A stretch of DNA of 64,000 bases from positions 434,001 to 498,000 of the forward strand of contig JABVXU010000001.1 in NCBI GenBank assembly GCA_013365365.1, given 5' to 3'. Below are positions 14,014 through 25,677 of this stretch, one piece after another. Every line of letters begins with the position of its first letter. Position 1 is the first letter of the stretch. A program made the translations under genes and the position numbers. This DNA comes from Cruorifilaria tuberocauda (Eukaryota > Nematoda > Chromadorea > Rhabditida > Onchocercidae). The notes under the pieces are model-generated. The model saw nothing but the letters and a program-made list of their open reading frames with translations. It was not told the DNA's origin and did no database searches.

Positions 14014-14019
14014 AATAAA
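14014..14019 (+). terminator. poly(A) signal AATAAA for odr-3
   Basis: AATAAA 64 bases after the odr-3 stop. The gene converges on the RSL1D1-like gene, whose stop lies at 14602; the 14020-14600 gap holds no other feature I can support. Confidence 0.5.
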
Positions 14020-14601
14020 CAATGCATATTCACGTAGAGAGGCATGTCAATTCCAACCTTTACGGCTTCTCAGTCTTTTTGAAAGAGTGAAGAAATCAAT
14101 TCCGTTTTTCATATTTTCCAATAAAATCTAACAGATGAATTCTACGAATTAAACCAAGAGGCACATAGATGAAAAAGTACCACTAGCAGTCATGCTTCTT
14201 TGGAGTTATTGTTAATACTTGTACCAGAAATCCAATGTTATCTTCTGCCAGCTTCTCAAACTATATCATTTCTGGGAATTTTTGATGATAGAAAATTTCT
14301 TCATAAAAATATCATTCCGACTTCTAAAAACTGAAAAATGCCAAACTCGTCCGACCATCTCAAGAAAATGTAAGCAAATCTTTGCGTGTGTGTAATATTG
14401 TTTTTCTATTGCTTTGGCCAAATCTAAATTTAGCGTTTATGTCAATTTTGTTTTTTAAAAATCTTTTAAATAAATGATTAAGTAATTCACAAAAGAAACG
14501 AAAGAATCGCAAATGATAGTGTTGGTTCACAAATATTTCAAATCACCTCCAACCGTTTCACATATACTTCAACCGATTTTAAACGCTTATTTGCTTTGCT
14601 T

Positions 14602-17600
14602 TCATTTCATTTTAACACTTCGATGCAATTTGGATTTCTTGCTGATTCTCGTTTGACTATTTCGCACTTGTTTTATGCCTCCAAATTCGCTGATTTTACT
14701 TCGTCTGTTATTCTTTTTCCTCACTAAGCCTTTGATTTTCGAAACACCATCTTTTACAGGTAATAGAAGTCTTTTCTTAGCTCTTTTTGCTTTTTTCCTT
14801 TTTTCCCTCAGTTTGCAACGTTTTTCCAATGTTTTTTTACGCTGAAAAGCAATGAATGTTACTACTAATTCTTAAAACATTTCTAAGATACTAATTTCTA
14901 AGCTTGTTCGATAAAATGAGAAAACAAAAAATAACCTCAACTGAGTTTATAAGCGGCTTCAGGTCATCCCCTTCTTCCCATTCATCGTTGCCTGTTGGAT
15001 AGATCACAGGTTTTTTTGCTGCAAAACTTTTGAAACATTTTTATCAAGCACGAGATTTGAAATGTCTTTCAAATGTTCCTGAAGATGTTCATTGGTGGAA
15101 GTGATCTTTTAATAAAAAAGATGTTAAATTAGAGGAAACCTAATGTGAAAGAGATGAAATAGTTAAACTGACAAAGTGAATATATAACGACATATTTTTT
15201 CCACTATTTTAAAATGAGCAAACTAACTGTTTGAATCCAGTACTTTCACTTCTCCGTCTCCGTACACTAAGACTTCTAAGCCTTCTGGCAATGTTGACAA
15301 CTCATCAATAACTGCTTTTTTGTCTCTTTTCGCTTTGAGATCCTTCACTTTCATGGGTCTTGGTAAAATGATCGCATTTCTAGGGCCTAAAATACTGAAA
15401 GTATGATGGGATTTGAAATTTTTTCCTCAATATAAGAGGATGAATAAGACCGTGTGTTAAAGGTTAACTAATGTGTTAACATTTAACACATAATGTTAAC
15501 ATGATAATGTTAATGTTAACTATTAATTTGGATCAATGAAAACCATAACAATGAGAAATGTTGAACAAGAGATTGCAAAATCATAAAGATTTTACACTTC
15601 AAAAAATTTTAAATGCCAACTTGGATATAATCTATAATTCAGTTGAACGAAATGAAAAGAAAGAGAAAACAATGATAAATCACTTAGAAACAAACCAGCA
15701 TCGATATAGAGAGGTAATGACGGTCCACCTGTCACCATTTGTAGATTTATTGAACGAATATTGCACAAACCACCAGGGCAATACCGAAATACATTTTCAA
15801 CTGCTGTACGTACATTTTCTACAATGTAATTGATGGGATTACTAAGATTCCCAATGCGAAGGCTCCTGGAATTAAATTTTATGAGACTTTTCGATTAATC
15901 TTAGAGCGACATCGAGAGATAAAAATAAAATATCTTAATTTTTAATATTAAATTATATTCTCCATATTAATTATATGTAAAATACAAACTTGAATAAAAC
16001 ACTCTACATCAATTATGTTAAATACAAACTTGAATAGAACAGGCGCATCTGATACAAATATTAGCAGAAATGAAAACATACGTTCGCGTACGAAAAGGAA
16101 GAAGCGGGAATGTGACAGTGTAATAAGCCTTTTCGATCTCCTTTGTCAATGATCTGTGACGATGAATTCGCAATCTCAAAGGAATCCTGCAATTCCATTA
16201 TCTCTGTGGGAAAACTATTATACAAAGGAAATATAATTTTCACATTATGAATTAAAAAACAAAAATTCTTGAGATATTCAAGAGCTGTTACTTGCAACAA
16301 CGAGGAAAAAATTTCTGGACTAATACTAAAAAAATAAATTCAATTATTACAGCTGATTAAAAAGCGTACATCAAACATAAAATAAATTCGACAACTAAAA
16401 GATTTCCTGAAAGTTTTTGAGTATTGTCGCTGTCTTACTTCTTTGCCTTGTGAAATTCTTTGCCACAAAAACGTATAACGCTTTTTTCGATTACGTGATC
16501 CACTAAAAAGATATCGTATGCAGATGCTAGTTGGCGCCTGTCGCAATAAGAACGGTATTCCCTCTCCAACTGTCGCTTTGTTAAAATCTGAAAACAACAT
16601 TTCTTACTCATCAACTAATAAAGAAGTTTTAATTTAAACATTATAAATCAGATTTTCAACCGATATCCTGATAGAAATTACACTATTTAAAATTTATGAA
16701 ATACCTTCTGTACGTGCTGTTTGGTAACCCCAAATTCAAGCTCTAATTTTTCTCCCCATAGTCTTGCTTGTTTGTCAACATCAGGATCAAATTTCCCTTT
16801 CATTGACTGATCCAGGTCTCGCATTATCAAGCAAACAGTTGTATTGCTTTTTTCGTACAATGAATGTGGTAAAATTCTGCAAAAAGAAAATGCGGTTAAG
16901 TACCACAAATATTTGTACTCTTCTTGTCAACAAATGTACAAAATTAGATCATATAGTTTAACAAAGAACAATAATTATTTAATGGAAAATCTAAAAAATG
17001 AAAATGATCCCATCCTCTCAACCTTCAAAATACTATGACTGATACCATGTCTCCATCGACCGGTATGCTATAATTTTAAAATATAGCAATTTAACATCAA
17101 ATGATTTATGATATAAATATGCTGATTACAGAAAAATAAACAGCATTTTTATTTTTATAATGGCCATACAAGTCTAAATAATCGACTGCAAAAGCTCAAC
17201 AAAATTTATCTATGACATTTTTATTCTCTGAAATAAACTCACAAATGTTTAAAACGATATCCGGTGTATGTAGTGCCTGGTTTTTTATAAACAAATTGAA
17301 CATGAAGCAACTGATCAACCTCAGGAAACAACATTTTCTTTTCGTTCTTCTCATTAACTTTTATTAAAACATTCACAGCTTCTCTAGCCTGTAATTTCAT
17401 TCTATGTATTGTCAACCTGTAAAAAACATTTCGCTATAACTTTTTACTTTTTATATAAATTTAAAAAAACCTTAATTTTTTCTGAGCAAAAACAGAAAAT
17501 GCACTCACATGAAACTCAAACATTTCATGCATAATCTTTTTATAAAATGCACACTGAGTTAACATTCATTTCAAATTAAGAAGTTTCCTAAACCTACTAA

Positions 17601-17852
17601 AAGTATACCTTTTGTTCGATTTGGGACAAAGCGGCTGATACTTCATTCTCATCACTTTTATTCACTGGAATGTTGTTTCGGAAGTCATCAGCAGAGGAAA
17701 CATTTGTTTCCAAATCCTAAACTAGATTAAAATCAAATCGATGATTGCTAAAGAATGCTTCCCCCCGTATTTGACAAGATAATGATGAATAGAGAATTTG
17801 GAAAACAAATTACCTGGTCAGATAAATTCTCATCGATAGATGAGTGTTCCAT
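14602..17852 (-). CDS. ribosomal L1-domain protein, RSL1D1/Utp30-like
   Basis: Nucleolar ribosome-biogenesis protein of the RSL1D1/Cic1/Utp30 family (L1 fold, binds pre-rRNA). Ten exons on the minus strand: 17814-17852, 17609-17716, 17243-17388, 16705-16876, 16439-16587, 16092-16214, 15696-15865, 15228-15386, 14936-15018 and 14602-14841 (1389 nt, 462 residues). The L1 domain includes LILPHSLYEKSN, REYRSYCDRRQLASAYDIFL, SLRIGNLSNPINYIVENV and the end block GGPSLPLYID; a basic nucleolar tail (RKKTLEKRCKLREKRKK...) finishes it. Phase decides two boundaries: exon 3 starts at ACAG|GCTAGAG, and exon 6 (16092-16214) ends at TTTTC|GTACGC although a stronger-looking donor lies 8 bases downstream. Exon 6 is the least certain. 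The ATG follows an acceptor by a single base, pointing to SL trans-splicing downstream of SDE2. Confidence 0.85.
15463..15520. repeat. cluster of four GTTAAC palindromes in an intron
   Basis: GTTAAC occurs at 15463, 15475, 15495 and 15515, within an intron of the RSL1D1-like gene. The second lies in an inverted repeat TGTGTTAA / TTAACACA (15472-15479 and 15483-15490, 3-base loop). Function unknown. Confidence 0.6.
15971..16050. repeat. imperfect 40-bp tandem duplication
   Basis: Two adjacent 40-base units, 15971-16010 and 16011-16050, share the core AATACAAACTTGAATARAAC (one mismatch). They lie in the intron between exons 6 and 7 of the RSL1D1-like gene. Confidence 0.6.
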
Positions 17853-17853
17853 C

Positions 17854-17855
17854 CT
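17854..17855 (-). promoter_or_regulatory. likely SL trans-splice acceptor
   Basis: On the minus strand the sequence reads GATTTCAG|G then ATG: a consensus nematode acceptor leaving a one-base 5' UTR before the RSL1D1-like start codon. No cis-spliced upstream coding exon is needed, so this is probably where a spliced leader is added. Confidence 0.55.
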
Positions 17856-18462
17856 GAAATCAAAAGCTATGTGAAAACCACCAAATTCAAGAATCCTTCG
17901 TCTTCCACTTTGCCCTTTTCTAAAATGCACAACTAAATGAGTGTCCAGCCTTTAAGGCGCCATCTCATAATGAATGACGAGAAATTTCGCTTCTCCCCTC
18001 CCCAAGACTGATTGCGACCAAAAAGGTGCCAAAAAAAATATCCGCATGTGCTACACAAAACACTTTAATGAAAATTCAAAAATCATTTCAAAATTAAAAC
18101 CAATTTTATAGTTGAAAACATAATCATTATCAAATATATAAAGGACATTTTTTTCTCTCAGTATTATATATATGTCAATCAAAAGAACTTAAATCCACAA
18201 TTTCAATTTCACAACAACACCGACAAAAAAAGATGGGAAATAGAAATATTATGCAAATTATAAAATTTGATGTCTCCAAAGAAAACTTCAAACTCCAACT
18301 TCTAAAAGAGCGAGAAAGAAATTGAGCAATATGATCGAATGCATCATACATTAAAGGGAAGATACGTTTTATATCAATGCACTCATCATTTATTACTAAA
18401 GTTTATAATTACTGTATTTTCATAACCACTACACAACATACATTGAAAAAAATTCAAATAAT
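17856..18462 (-). other. intercistronic spacer between SDE2 and RSL1D1-like
   Basis: 607 bases between an SDE2 stop and the trans-splice acceptor of the next same-strand gene. A minus-strand AATAAA lies at 18389-18394, about 70 bases past the SDE2 stop. The spacing is wide for a C. elegans operon but within what is known for filarial worms. No other gene is seen. Confidence 0.45.
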
Positions 18463-20663
18463 TTATTTCTTTTTGCCACGTGCACAAATATTCTTCGGAT
18501 ACTGCTCGGGTTTTAAATTTTTGACTGAGTAAAGTCGAACTGCTCGCTCAGTTAATGAACCACCACATTTTAAACCACGTACTGAATAAAAAAACTGTGA
18601 AATATTAGATAAGTAATATTTTAAAGTAATACCAATTACATTCGAATACGAAATTTCAAAGAAAAGGAATTTTCTAATGAAAATTTGAAAAAAACCTTCA
18701 AGAGCATGCTTTAAATGATCCAATCCCAAAGATTCTAGTTTTTCTGCACTGTCGTAGTCATCCAGATTGACTTCAAAATCCGACACCTTGTTTGATATCT
18801 TCTTCATAGCGGTACTTGGCTTCTCAGTCACAAACACAACTACAAATCTTTCAATTAACTTTTTTCAAACTGAAAATTGAAAGGACAACATTTTTGAGTT
18901 GTTGTTTAGCATACGTTAACATAAGATTTATAACGACTAGGATTACCTGCTGTTTTTGGAGGAGTTTTTTCTTTCCCACTGTCAGCATGCCTTTTGCTCT
19001 TATCGCTAACGGCGACTGTAATTTTGCTGAAATTGAAGTATTTTACTTGTGAGATGTTAATATAAGTTCGGAATTTTCCTACTGCCGAGCTGATAACATA
19101 TGATAATAGTTCATTTCAGTCCTGCCATAATCGTATAGGTAAATTCCTTCAATTGAAAAATACCGTTTTCTGTAATTGCCAATCAGTTCTTTAGATGACG
19201 ATGAAAAATTGAATTAGTTCATACTATAATCTGCCAGTGAATACAAGTACGGGAACAAGAATTACCTTTCTTCATCTGAACTAGGCGCTACGAATCCGAC
19301 TGTTTCATTTGTCGTCATTCTTCTACGTTTCGGCAGTATAATTTCTTCTCCCGAATCATCATCTTCAACCACCTGTGATACTTGTTTCGATTTTAATAAA
19401 CGGTCACTATTAGTTTTCATATTTTCCGCAAGAGCGATGCCTAAATTGTGTTCTCAGTATTGAACAGAAATTCGATTTAAACTAAGATGCAAATGCACAA
19501 AATGATCTTTTTATTAACTTAAAGAAGCTATTTTTATCTAGTTCCGATAAAATCAAAAAAAGAAAAATCAAGAAGCGAAACTCTTCATACGGTTCGAAAA
19601 CCCATTATACATTTCGGGTCCATAATGTTCTTCTTGAAAATTCCGAAAGAAAAATAAATCTAGTTATGAAGATAAAAAAAATCACCCTGTTCAAATGCTT
19701 CATCTGTTTCTTCCATGATTTTTTCCCGTGTCTGGATAAAGTCACGGTCATTGAAGTCATGTTTTTGAGGACCCGCTTTTAATTTTTCATATTTCTCTTG
19801 CCTGAAAGTACATCACTGAAAGCAACTCGTACTAAACATCTCCTCCCAGAAAAAAGTAAAACAGTAAAAAAGAAGCAATGAGAAGTCAGCTGTTTAAAAA
19901 AAAAGTGCCTTTGCCGACGTTTTTCTTCTTCCCTTTCGCCTGCTTTTTCAATCCATTTCCGGAGTTTTTCTTCTTCCTTAATATCAGCAAGCCGTCGTCC
20001 AGATAAATCGCGGCACATAAGCTGATTGGTCGAGCGATGGATACGAAATGAGCGAAGCAGCGAACCAAAGCCTAAAGAGTACGAACTCGAAATTAGCCCA
20101 TCATAAAAATACCGGAGACTGAAAAATAACTCAAAAGCAACAAAACTGATAATTTAAAATGTCTTCAAAAAAGAGACAAAAAAAAGTTGAATATCTGCCG
20201 ATTCAATCTCAGACTTCGGTCAGCCTTGATCACCCAAAGCTCATCTAATATGAACATCGAAAATCATATTAGATAAATGTACTGTAAAAATTTCCTGCTA
20301 AAATAAGTATGAAATATGAAATCTGAAATAACCTCCTTTGCCTCCTCGAAGTCTGAAATGCACATGGAAACGAGTATCCTCATCCAATTTCTTCCAGTCC
20401 ACAATCTTTCCATTAACAGTGACATAAAACAAATCTTCCGGTATCAATTTGAGCTCAGCGGTCGTATGAAAAGTAGACGTGCACATGTCCTGAAACATTA
20501 GATGAATTGACAAATAAAACAAAATTAAATCAGAAAACTTAGATCGTAAGATACATTCTACGTCTAAATCTTCAAAATACTTCACACCAGCCACCCACTT
20601 TTCTTTACTCAGATCTCCCGAACGGACGCCTAAGATCTCGTCCATCTCAACAAGGCAAACCAT
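18463..20663 (-). CDS. SDE2 homologue (UBL, splicing/replication-stress factor)
   Basis: Homologue of SDE2, a ubiquitin-fold protein that is cleaved after a Gly-Gly and whose C-terminal part acts with the spliceosome and at replication forks. Eight exons: 20562-20663, 20333-20489, 19909-20071, 19686-19801, 19266-19440, 18947-19026, 18696-18839 and 18463-18581 (1056 nt, 351 residues; human SDE2 is about 451). Seen: a UBL domain ending LRGGKGGFGS with the processing site G83-G84/K85, then CRDLSGRRLADIKEEEKLRKW, an acidic/basic middle (GEEIILPKRRRM), and a C-terminal SAP-type domain (LESLGLDHLKHALE, then VRGLKCGGSLTERAVRLYSV) with a KKK end. The intron after exon 3 must start with GC (CAAAG|GCACTT at 19908-19907), because no GT in the right phase exists there. 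It is upstream of, and probably co-transcribed with, the RSL1D1-like gene. Confidence 0.92.
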
Positions 20664-22465
20664 GCTCGCCTATCGTGACATATAATGAAAAGACTCGTCT
20701 GGCTGTGAAATACGAGAGGACATCCAAACTGGCGTGAAAACCAACGTTTGAACAATGAAGAATTTATGGCGTAACGTATTCCGTGGGATACACTGTTTTG
20801 TTTTTATAAATTTGTAAGGATAAGACATATTGGGCAAGCGGTAAGTCTTAGCTAAGTTTTCAGCTAGCGAAGTATTGCTTAATAGATCAATAACATGAAG
20901 AAGTTTGGAGCTGAGCGAGTTTTTTCAGAAGTCACATGAGCAATCTGTAAATATGAACAAGCTAACTTGTTATATGATATTTAAGATGCTTTCTTTTTAT
21001 TTAACTTCATTGATCGTTCCTTGAAATTTTAAAGTATGTAAATCTGGCTCTTTCCCATATGTGTGTTTCATGACGTTTTCCTGCTTGATGCTATCTTTAT
21101 TAAGCAATAAATGCTAATGAAAATGTCTTGGAGTATAGAAAGTATGCCAGTGTAGTGCATAAAAGGCAATTCTGTTTCTAACTTGTGTAGTCTTTTCTGG
21201 TACAGTAATTCAGGATTAAAATGGACTTTTCTCTCGGTTAAAATTTAAATTGGTGTTTGTTTGATAATTTTTAGTTTTGCTCGATGATTCAAGTTGAGCA
21301 TGAACTTGTCGACTGCAAATGTTTGCAGTGGCAGGAATATTTGCTCATATATTATTTTTGATATTTTTAACTGAGTAATTAGTGAGCGTTATAGCATCGA
21401 CCCATCCTTTCTCTCAGACCTGAATTTATTTAGTTACAAGATCGATAGTTGGAATGTCTTATTAGATCATTATGGCACTTCTATTCTATTTTATTAGGTT
21501 ATTTCATTATTAATTGTACTGATTGCATTTAATTTATTATAATGAAGTTTATGATTCCAACGATCAGACTTTTTCTTTTTGCGCTCAATTTTAAAGGAAC
21601 TTACAAGTGAAATGAAGAATGACTTATCAGTATAGTTTTGTAATAACCTAAATCTATTAGCTTAATTTTGACTGAAAATAAGTATCATATTTTGCTTACT
21701 GACGGTTATTGACAGACTAGATATATCTTTGCTGGATTACGCTCCTAACTAATTGAAAAGCAGCCCGTACAAGTGTGTTACATGATATTGTAGCTGCTAG
21801 CTGTTACTCAAATGACAGTGTATTGCCAAGAGAGTGCAGTAAGGAGATATAATTGGATATGCAATTGAAAATAAATCTGGAAAAAGTTCCATATTTATTT
21901 GAAACATTGTATAAATGAGAAGGAAAGGATGGAAACCATGAATATTGAGAAAAGTGAAATGTGAGATATCGAAAAGACGTTATAATTTTACGTTATAAGT
22001 ATGAAGCTTATATCCTTTTTCTAATCTAATTTACGGACATAAATGGAATACTCAAGTTTAATTTCATATTCTTGCATCATGCGATCCATTTTTCAAAAAA
22101 AACAAAAAGTACTTATCATTTTGCAGCAATTCAAGCTTGTCTTTTTCTCATTTAAACTGAAAGAACTTAGAACAGGATTTTTCGCATTTATGCTTTTGTT
22201 TATCTGGATCAAAGAATGTAATAGATTGTCAAAATTTAGGTAGATAAGAGATCTCGTTGGTCAAAATTCAAGTACATACGCGCATTTATCGTGTCCTGAC
22301 CAATTATTAGCATATTTTGTCAGTTATTTAGATAATATTGGGATAAGGGTGGTATTCCTATGAAGTTGTATTTGAAGATAAAATTGGATGTGTTTTAATA
22401 GTTAAATAAAAGCGCATCATTTCTATCTTTCAGCGCTATTTTTGATCTCACGATTTTAGATTTAC
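20664..22465. other. divergent intergenic region
   Basis: About 1.8 kb between the SDE2 start (minus) and the CCCH gene start (plus). The part next to SDE2 (20664-20780) is less AT-rich and probably holds its promoter. The rest is AT-rich; no coding exon was convincing. A near-palindrome CTGCAAATGTTTGCAG lies at about 21317-21332. Confidence 0.4.
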
Positions 22466-24585
22466 ATGATAACGAAAATGGCAACGGTGTTCCCACATTC
22501 AGTACCAGGCGATCCTATAATGGGGTATCAATTATCGGAAGTTCCATCTCTACCATCACAACCTATATCATTTTTACCTGCGCCATTATCTGTAATACCG
22601 CCATCTCAAGGAACTGTATATTTTCAACCACCATATATCTTCCCGAGTAGTTTACCGCAACCGATATTTTGCGAGCAACCGAATATTCCACCGTCGCTCG
22701 AAAGTACTGCAAGGGAAGGTACGGCGAATGATAATGCTGCCACCATACAAGGCATGTTTTTTTTTCTCCAAGTTTTAGTAAGTTTTTATTATATGGACAT
22801 AAAATAATGTTACCATTCGCATAATGGTGCATTACTCTGCGCATTTTTTTGTCACAGAGATCGCTTAAATTTTTTTAAAACTTTATAGTTTTAATTGCAC
22901 ACACAAATGCATCCCTCATTTTATAGTTTTAATTTCCCTCATTGTTGTTTAGGTCTAAAGATGAGATATGGTTGTTTCTTGCGCTTCTAATAGTGTCATA
23001 CATGTTTCACTGAGCCGAAATTGATAACTTGATAATTTTTCTCTTATAGAAGCTACACCGGAATTGCCATCAAATACGGTTTTCTATCCACCGCCACCAT
23101 TTTCCATTCCTTTTCCTCCTCCGGTGCATCCTTTTCCACTTTTTAATCCTTATATACGTCCTAACCCAGTTCTTTTTGTCTTATCACCATTCCCAGAAAA
23201 TTCCACACATGTTAATCTGCTCCCACCGTTACCACCAGTGCTGCCATCGTCCCATCCAAAATCATCGTCAGCCCTACAGCCATTGACATCCTCATTTTCT
23301 TCTGCACCATGTCAGAATTGGCCGACAACTAATCCTACATTGCAAAGTCCAACCGCAAGAATGACACCGAGGAAGGATAGCATTTTATCGACGGGTAATA
23401 ACAGTTTAACTTTTAACAAAAAACAGATGTATTAAAATCAGGTGAAAAATTTTGATTCGAGGAAGTTTGCACGATGAAGTGTTTTCCTTATTCAATAGAT
23501 ATCTAGAAGTTGGAAGGAATACGAGAAGTTGCACTTAATTGAGAAAAAAGCGAGATATTTCACTTACTGAAGCACATATCAGTAATTTTTTAACTGTTAT
23601 AGGTACTAACCAATCGTCTTTCAAGTTTTCTGGGAATGATGATTGCAGAAATGTCGAAAGAGACAATACCGTGAGTTGATAATATTTTTTCTTAGAGATG
23701 TTTCGATTCTTGCTTTGAGAGTTTCCTTAATGTAATTTTCGTGTTCACTTGATAGATTTTTGATTCTTCCACTGCATATTAGTTTTTATTTGGAAATTTT
23801 ATTTCTTGCTAAATTGGTATTTTATGAACTGACGAAATATGAAGAAATAGGTTTTGGATTCATGAATTTTTTCATAGTTGCAGAATCGGAGTGAAATAAT
23901 ATACCGGAATAGGTCTGGTCCATCGTTGAATAATTATCGCACTAAGCTTTGCATTAACTTCAAAAATGGTCACTGTCCTTACGGAGATAAATGTCGATTT
24001 ATTCACCAGCAAAGTTAGTTTTCTTCAGGATAAATAATTATTGCTGATAGACAATTAACGAAAAAGTTATGAATTTTCTGTAATTGTTATGTGATTTCGT
24101 ATAACTGTTTCAACATTTCAGCATCAGATGGTGTAATCAAAACAAAATTTTCTACAAATGCTCCTGCATTTGTACCACGAGCTAATGCGTAAGTTCCGAG
24201 AAAGATAATTTTATTTAAAATCTTTGATTTTGTTGAATTTAATTTTTCTTTTCATCAGTTTATATAAGGCAGAAAAAAGAACTAAGGAATTTATCTCTAT
24301 TAGAAATTTAAGAAATATTTGGAACTTAAACTGGAGTTGTAAACGAAATTTAGAATGCAAGTTAAACCGAATAGTCCATCTGCTTCATTGGATATAATTC
24401 CACCAAATCGTTTGTACAGTTCGACACCGGTATCTTTGCTTGCAAAAGGCCAAGGCAGTGGCCTGGATGTGAAGGAAAGACCAACTACGCCAACAGGGCG
24501 ACGGGTATCGTATCGTCAAGATTTCAGTGCTGGTTATCGACGACCATCTGTGGCAGATGGGCCTCATCCTTTGCCTGCATATTGA
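22466..24585 (+). CDS. proline-rich protein with one CCCH zinc finger
   Basis: Probable RNA-binding protein. Exons 22466-22718, 23050-23394, 23603-23670, 23884-24013, 24122-24188 and 24354-24585 (1095 nt, 364 residues). The first 200 residues are rich in Pro/Ser/Phe (PPPPFSIPFPPPVHPFP). A single TTP/TIS11-type finger follows: YRTKLC lead-in, then C245-X7-C253-X5-C259-X3-H263 with PYGDKC. The family usually has two tandem fingers with C-X8-C spacing; only one is visible here. The C-terminus (DIIPPNRLYSSTPVSLLAK, RRVSYRQDF) I do not recognise. The first exon has two phase-compatible donors: GGAAG|GTACGG at 22718 (used here) and CAAG|GCATGT at 22751, which would add 11 residues. An acceptor six bases before the ATG suggests trans-splicing or a 5' UTR intron. 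Nematode CCCH proteins often act on germline mRNAs; the role here is unknown. Confidence 0.85.
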
Positions 24586-25677
24586 TTTCGAATCTCTAAT
24601 TGCTTCTAATGCCCTAATTTGATCTCATCTTTAATTCTACTTTCTTCTGCTGATTCTTGCTAGATTAAGTGAAGTCGGCCGGCAAGTTTGAGATCAACTA
24701 TATATATAAAACTAACATTGTCATCCGTCGTGTAAAGGTTTCAAAAGTGTTAGAGTGAATCTGTCACGTCAATTTAGCACATTTCTGTATTGTTTTGTCG
24801 ATTCTTCAACTTCATGGCCAACTTAAAATACTTAAAAGACTCAATTTGATTTTGGGTCATAGTATTTTCCTCTCTTTTCATTTAATTTGTGTACATAGAG
24901 ATCCTAGCTATAAGCTTACTATGTCATTTGATCATTCCTCATGCAGCTTTTGAATCTTTCAAATTTTATGCTTTGGATCAGATGTATAAAAATCTTCCGA
25001 TTTTGTTTTTTGGGCATACTATTACCATTCGCATTATGCGAATTTAGATTTTTGATGCATTAATTCCTCAACCTGCAGGTATATCGTAAGTTACCCCTCA
25101 AAAATATTTTAGCGATGTATAAAGAATTAAGTAACACAGTTAAGGAAGTCAAAAGACAGATGTAACTATAGAGTAGTTAACCTATAGGTGGGTTACGGTT
25201 ACGGTCGCGAAGAAAATGCGACATCTCGCTCGTTTACTGACACATTGAGTTTGGAGGCTTGGTAAGTCATTGGTTTTTAAGGGCTAGGAACGACAGGGGG
25301 CAAAGTGGCCCTAGATTAATAACATAACTGGTCCTGCGTTGTTGCACACTATCACCAAGGCGGGGATTGCGGCTTTTTGACTCGGTTATTTCGAGTAGTG
25401 AAGCGTACACATTGTAGGTTCTGGAAATTTTCGAGAAAGCTTAGTTGCACGCTTGCGCAAGCGCCTTGATAGGAAGTATAAGTAGTACGGCACTGGTTTG
25501 CTAGCATTGATGAACAAATGATAGTACGATACTCCTCTCCCGAAAACAGTTCTGTAAAAAAGTTTCTCGAAATTTTAATGTACCATTTAGTTTTTTATTT
25601 AGTGCGTAATAGAAGTGAACCATACACTTATAAGGTAGTAATAGCGAAGAAAAGGACGGAAAGGGGAAGTTGGGGCA
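24586..25677. other. intergenic region with GC-rich promoter-like island
   Basis: The first 500 bases are the probable 3' UTR and flank of the CCCH gene. From about 25140 to 25520 the composition becomes clearly richer in G and C. This part has a perfect 14-base palindrome CGCTTGCGCAAGCG at 25450-25463 downstream of AATTTTCGAG. It most likely holds the promoter and 5' UTR of the MSP1/ATAD1 gene. An Sm-site-plus-hairpin small RNA was considered, but no known snRNA or SL RNA sequence was recognised. Confidence 0.4.

Noticed and set aside
16231..16335. Continuous minus-strand frame upstream of RSL1D1-like exon 6 (QVTALEYLKNFCF...).
   Set aside because: It is open but does not fit the L1-domain sequence. 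The acceptor TATAATAG at 16217-16215 gives the right phase and a family-like join.
19585..19606. GGTTCGAAAACC, resembling a tRNA T-arm or B box.
   Set aside because: No acceptor stem, A box or anticodon arm is found upstream at the right distance; it lies in an SDE2 intron.
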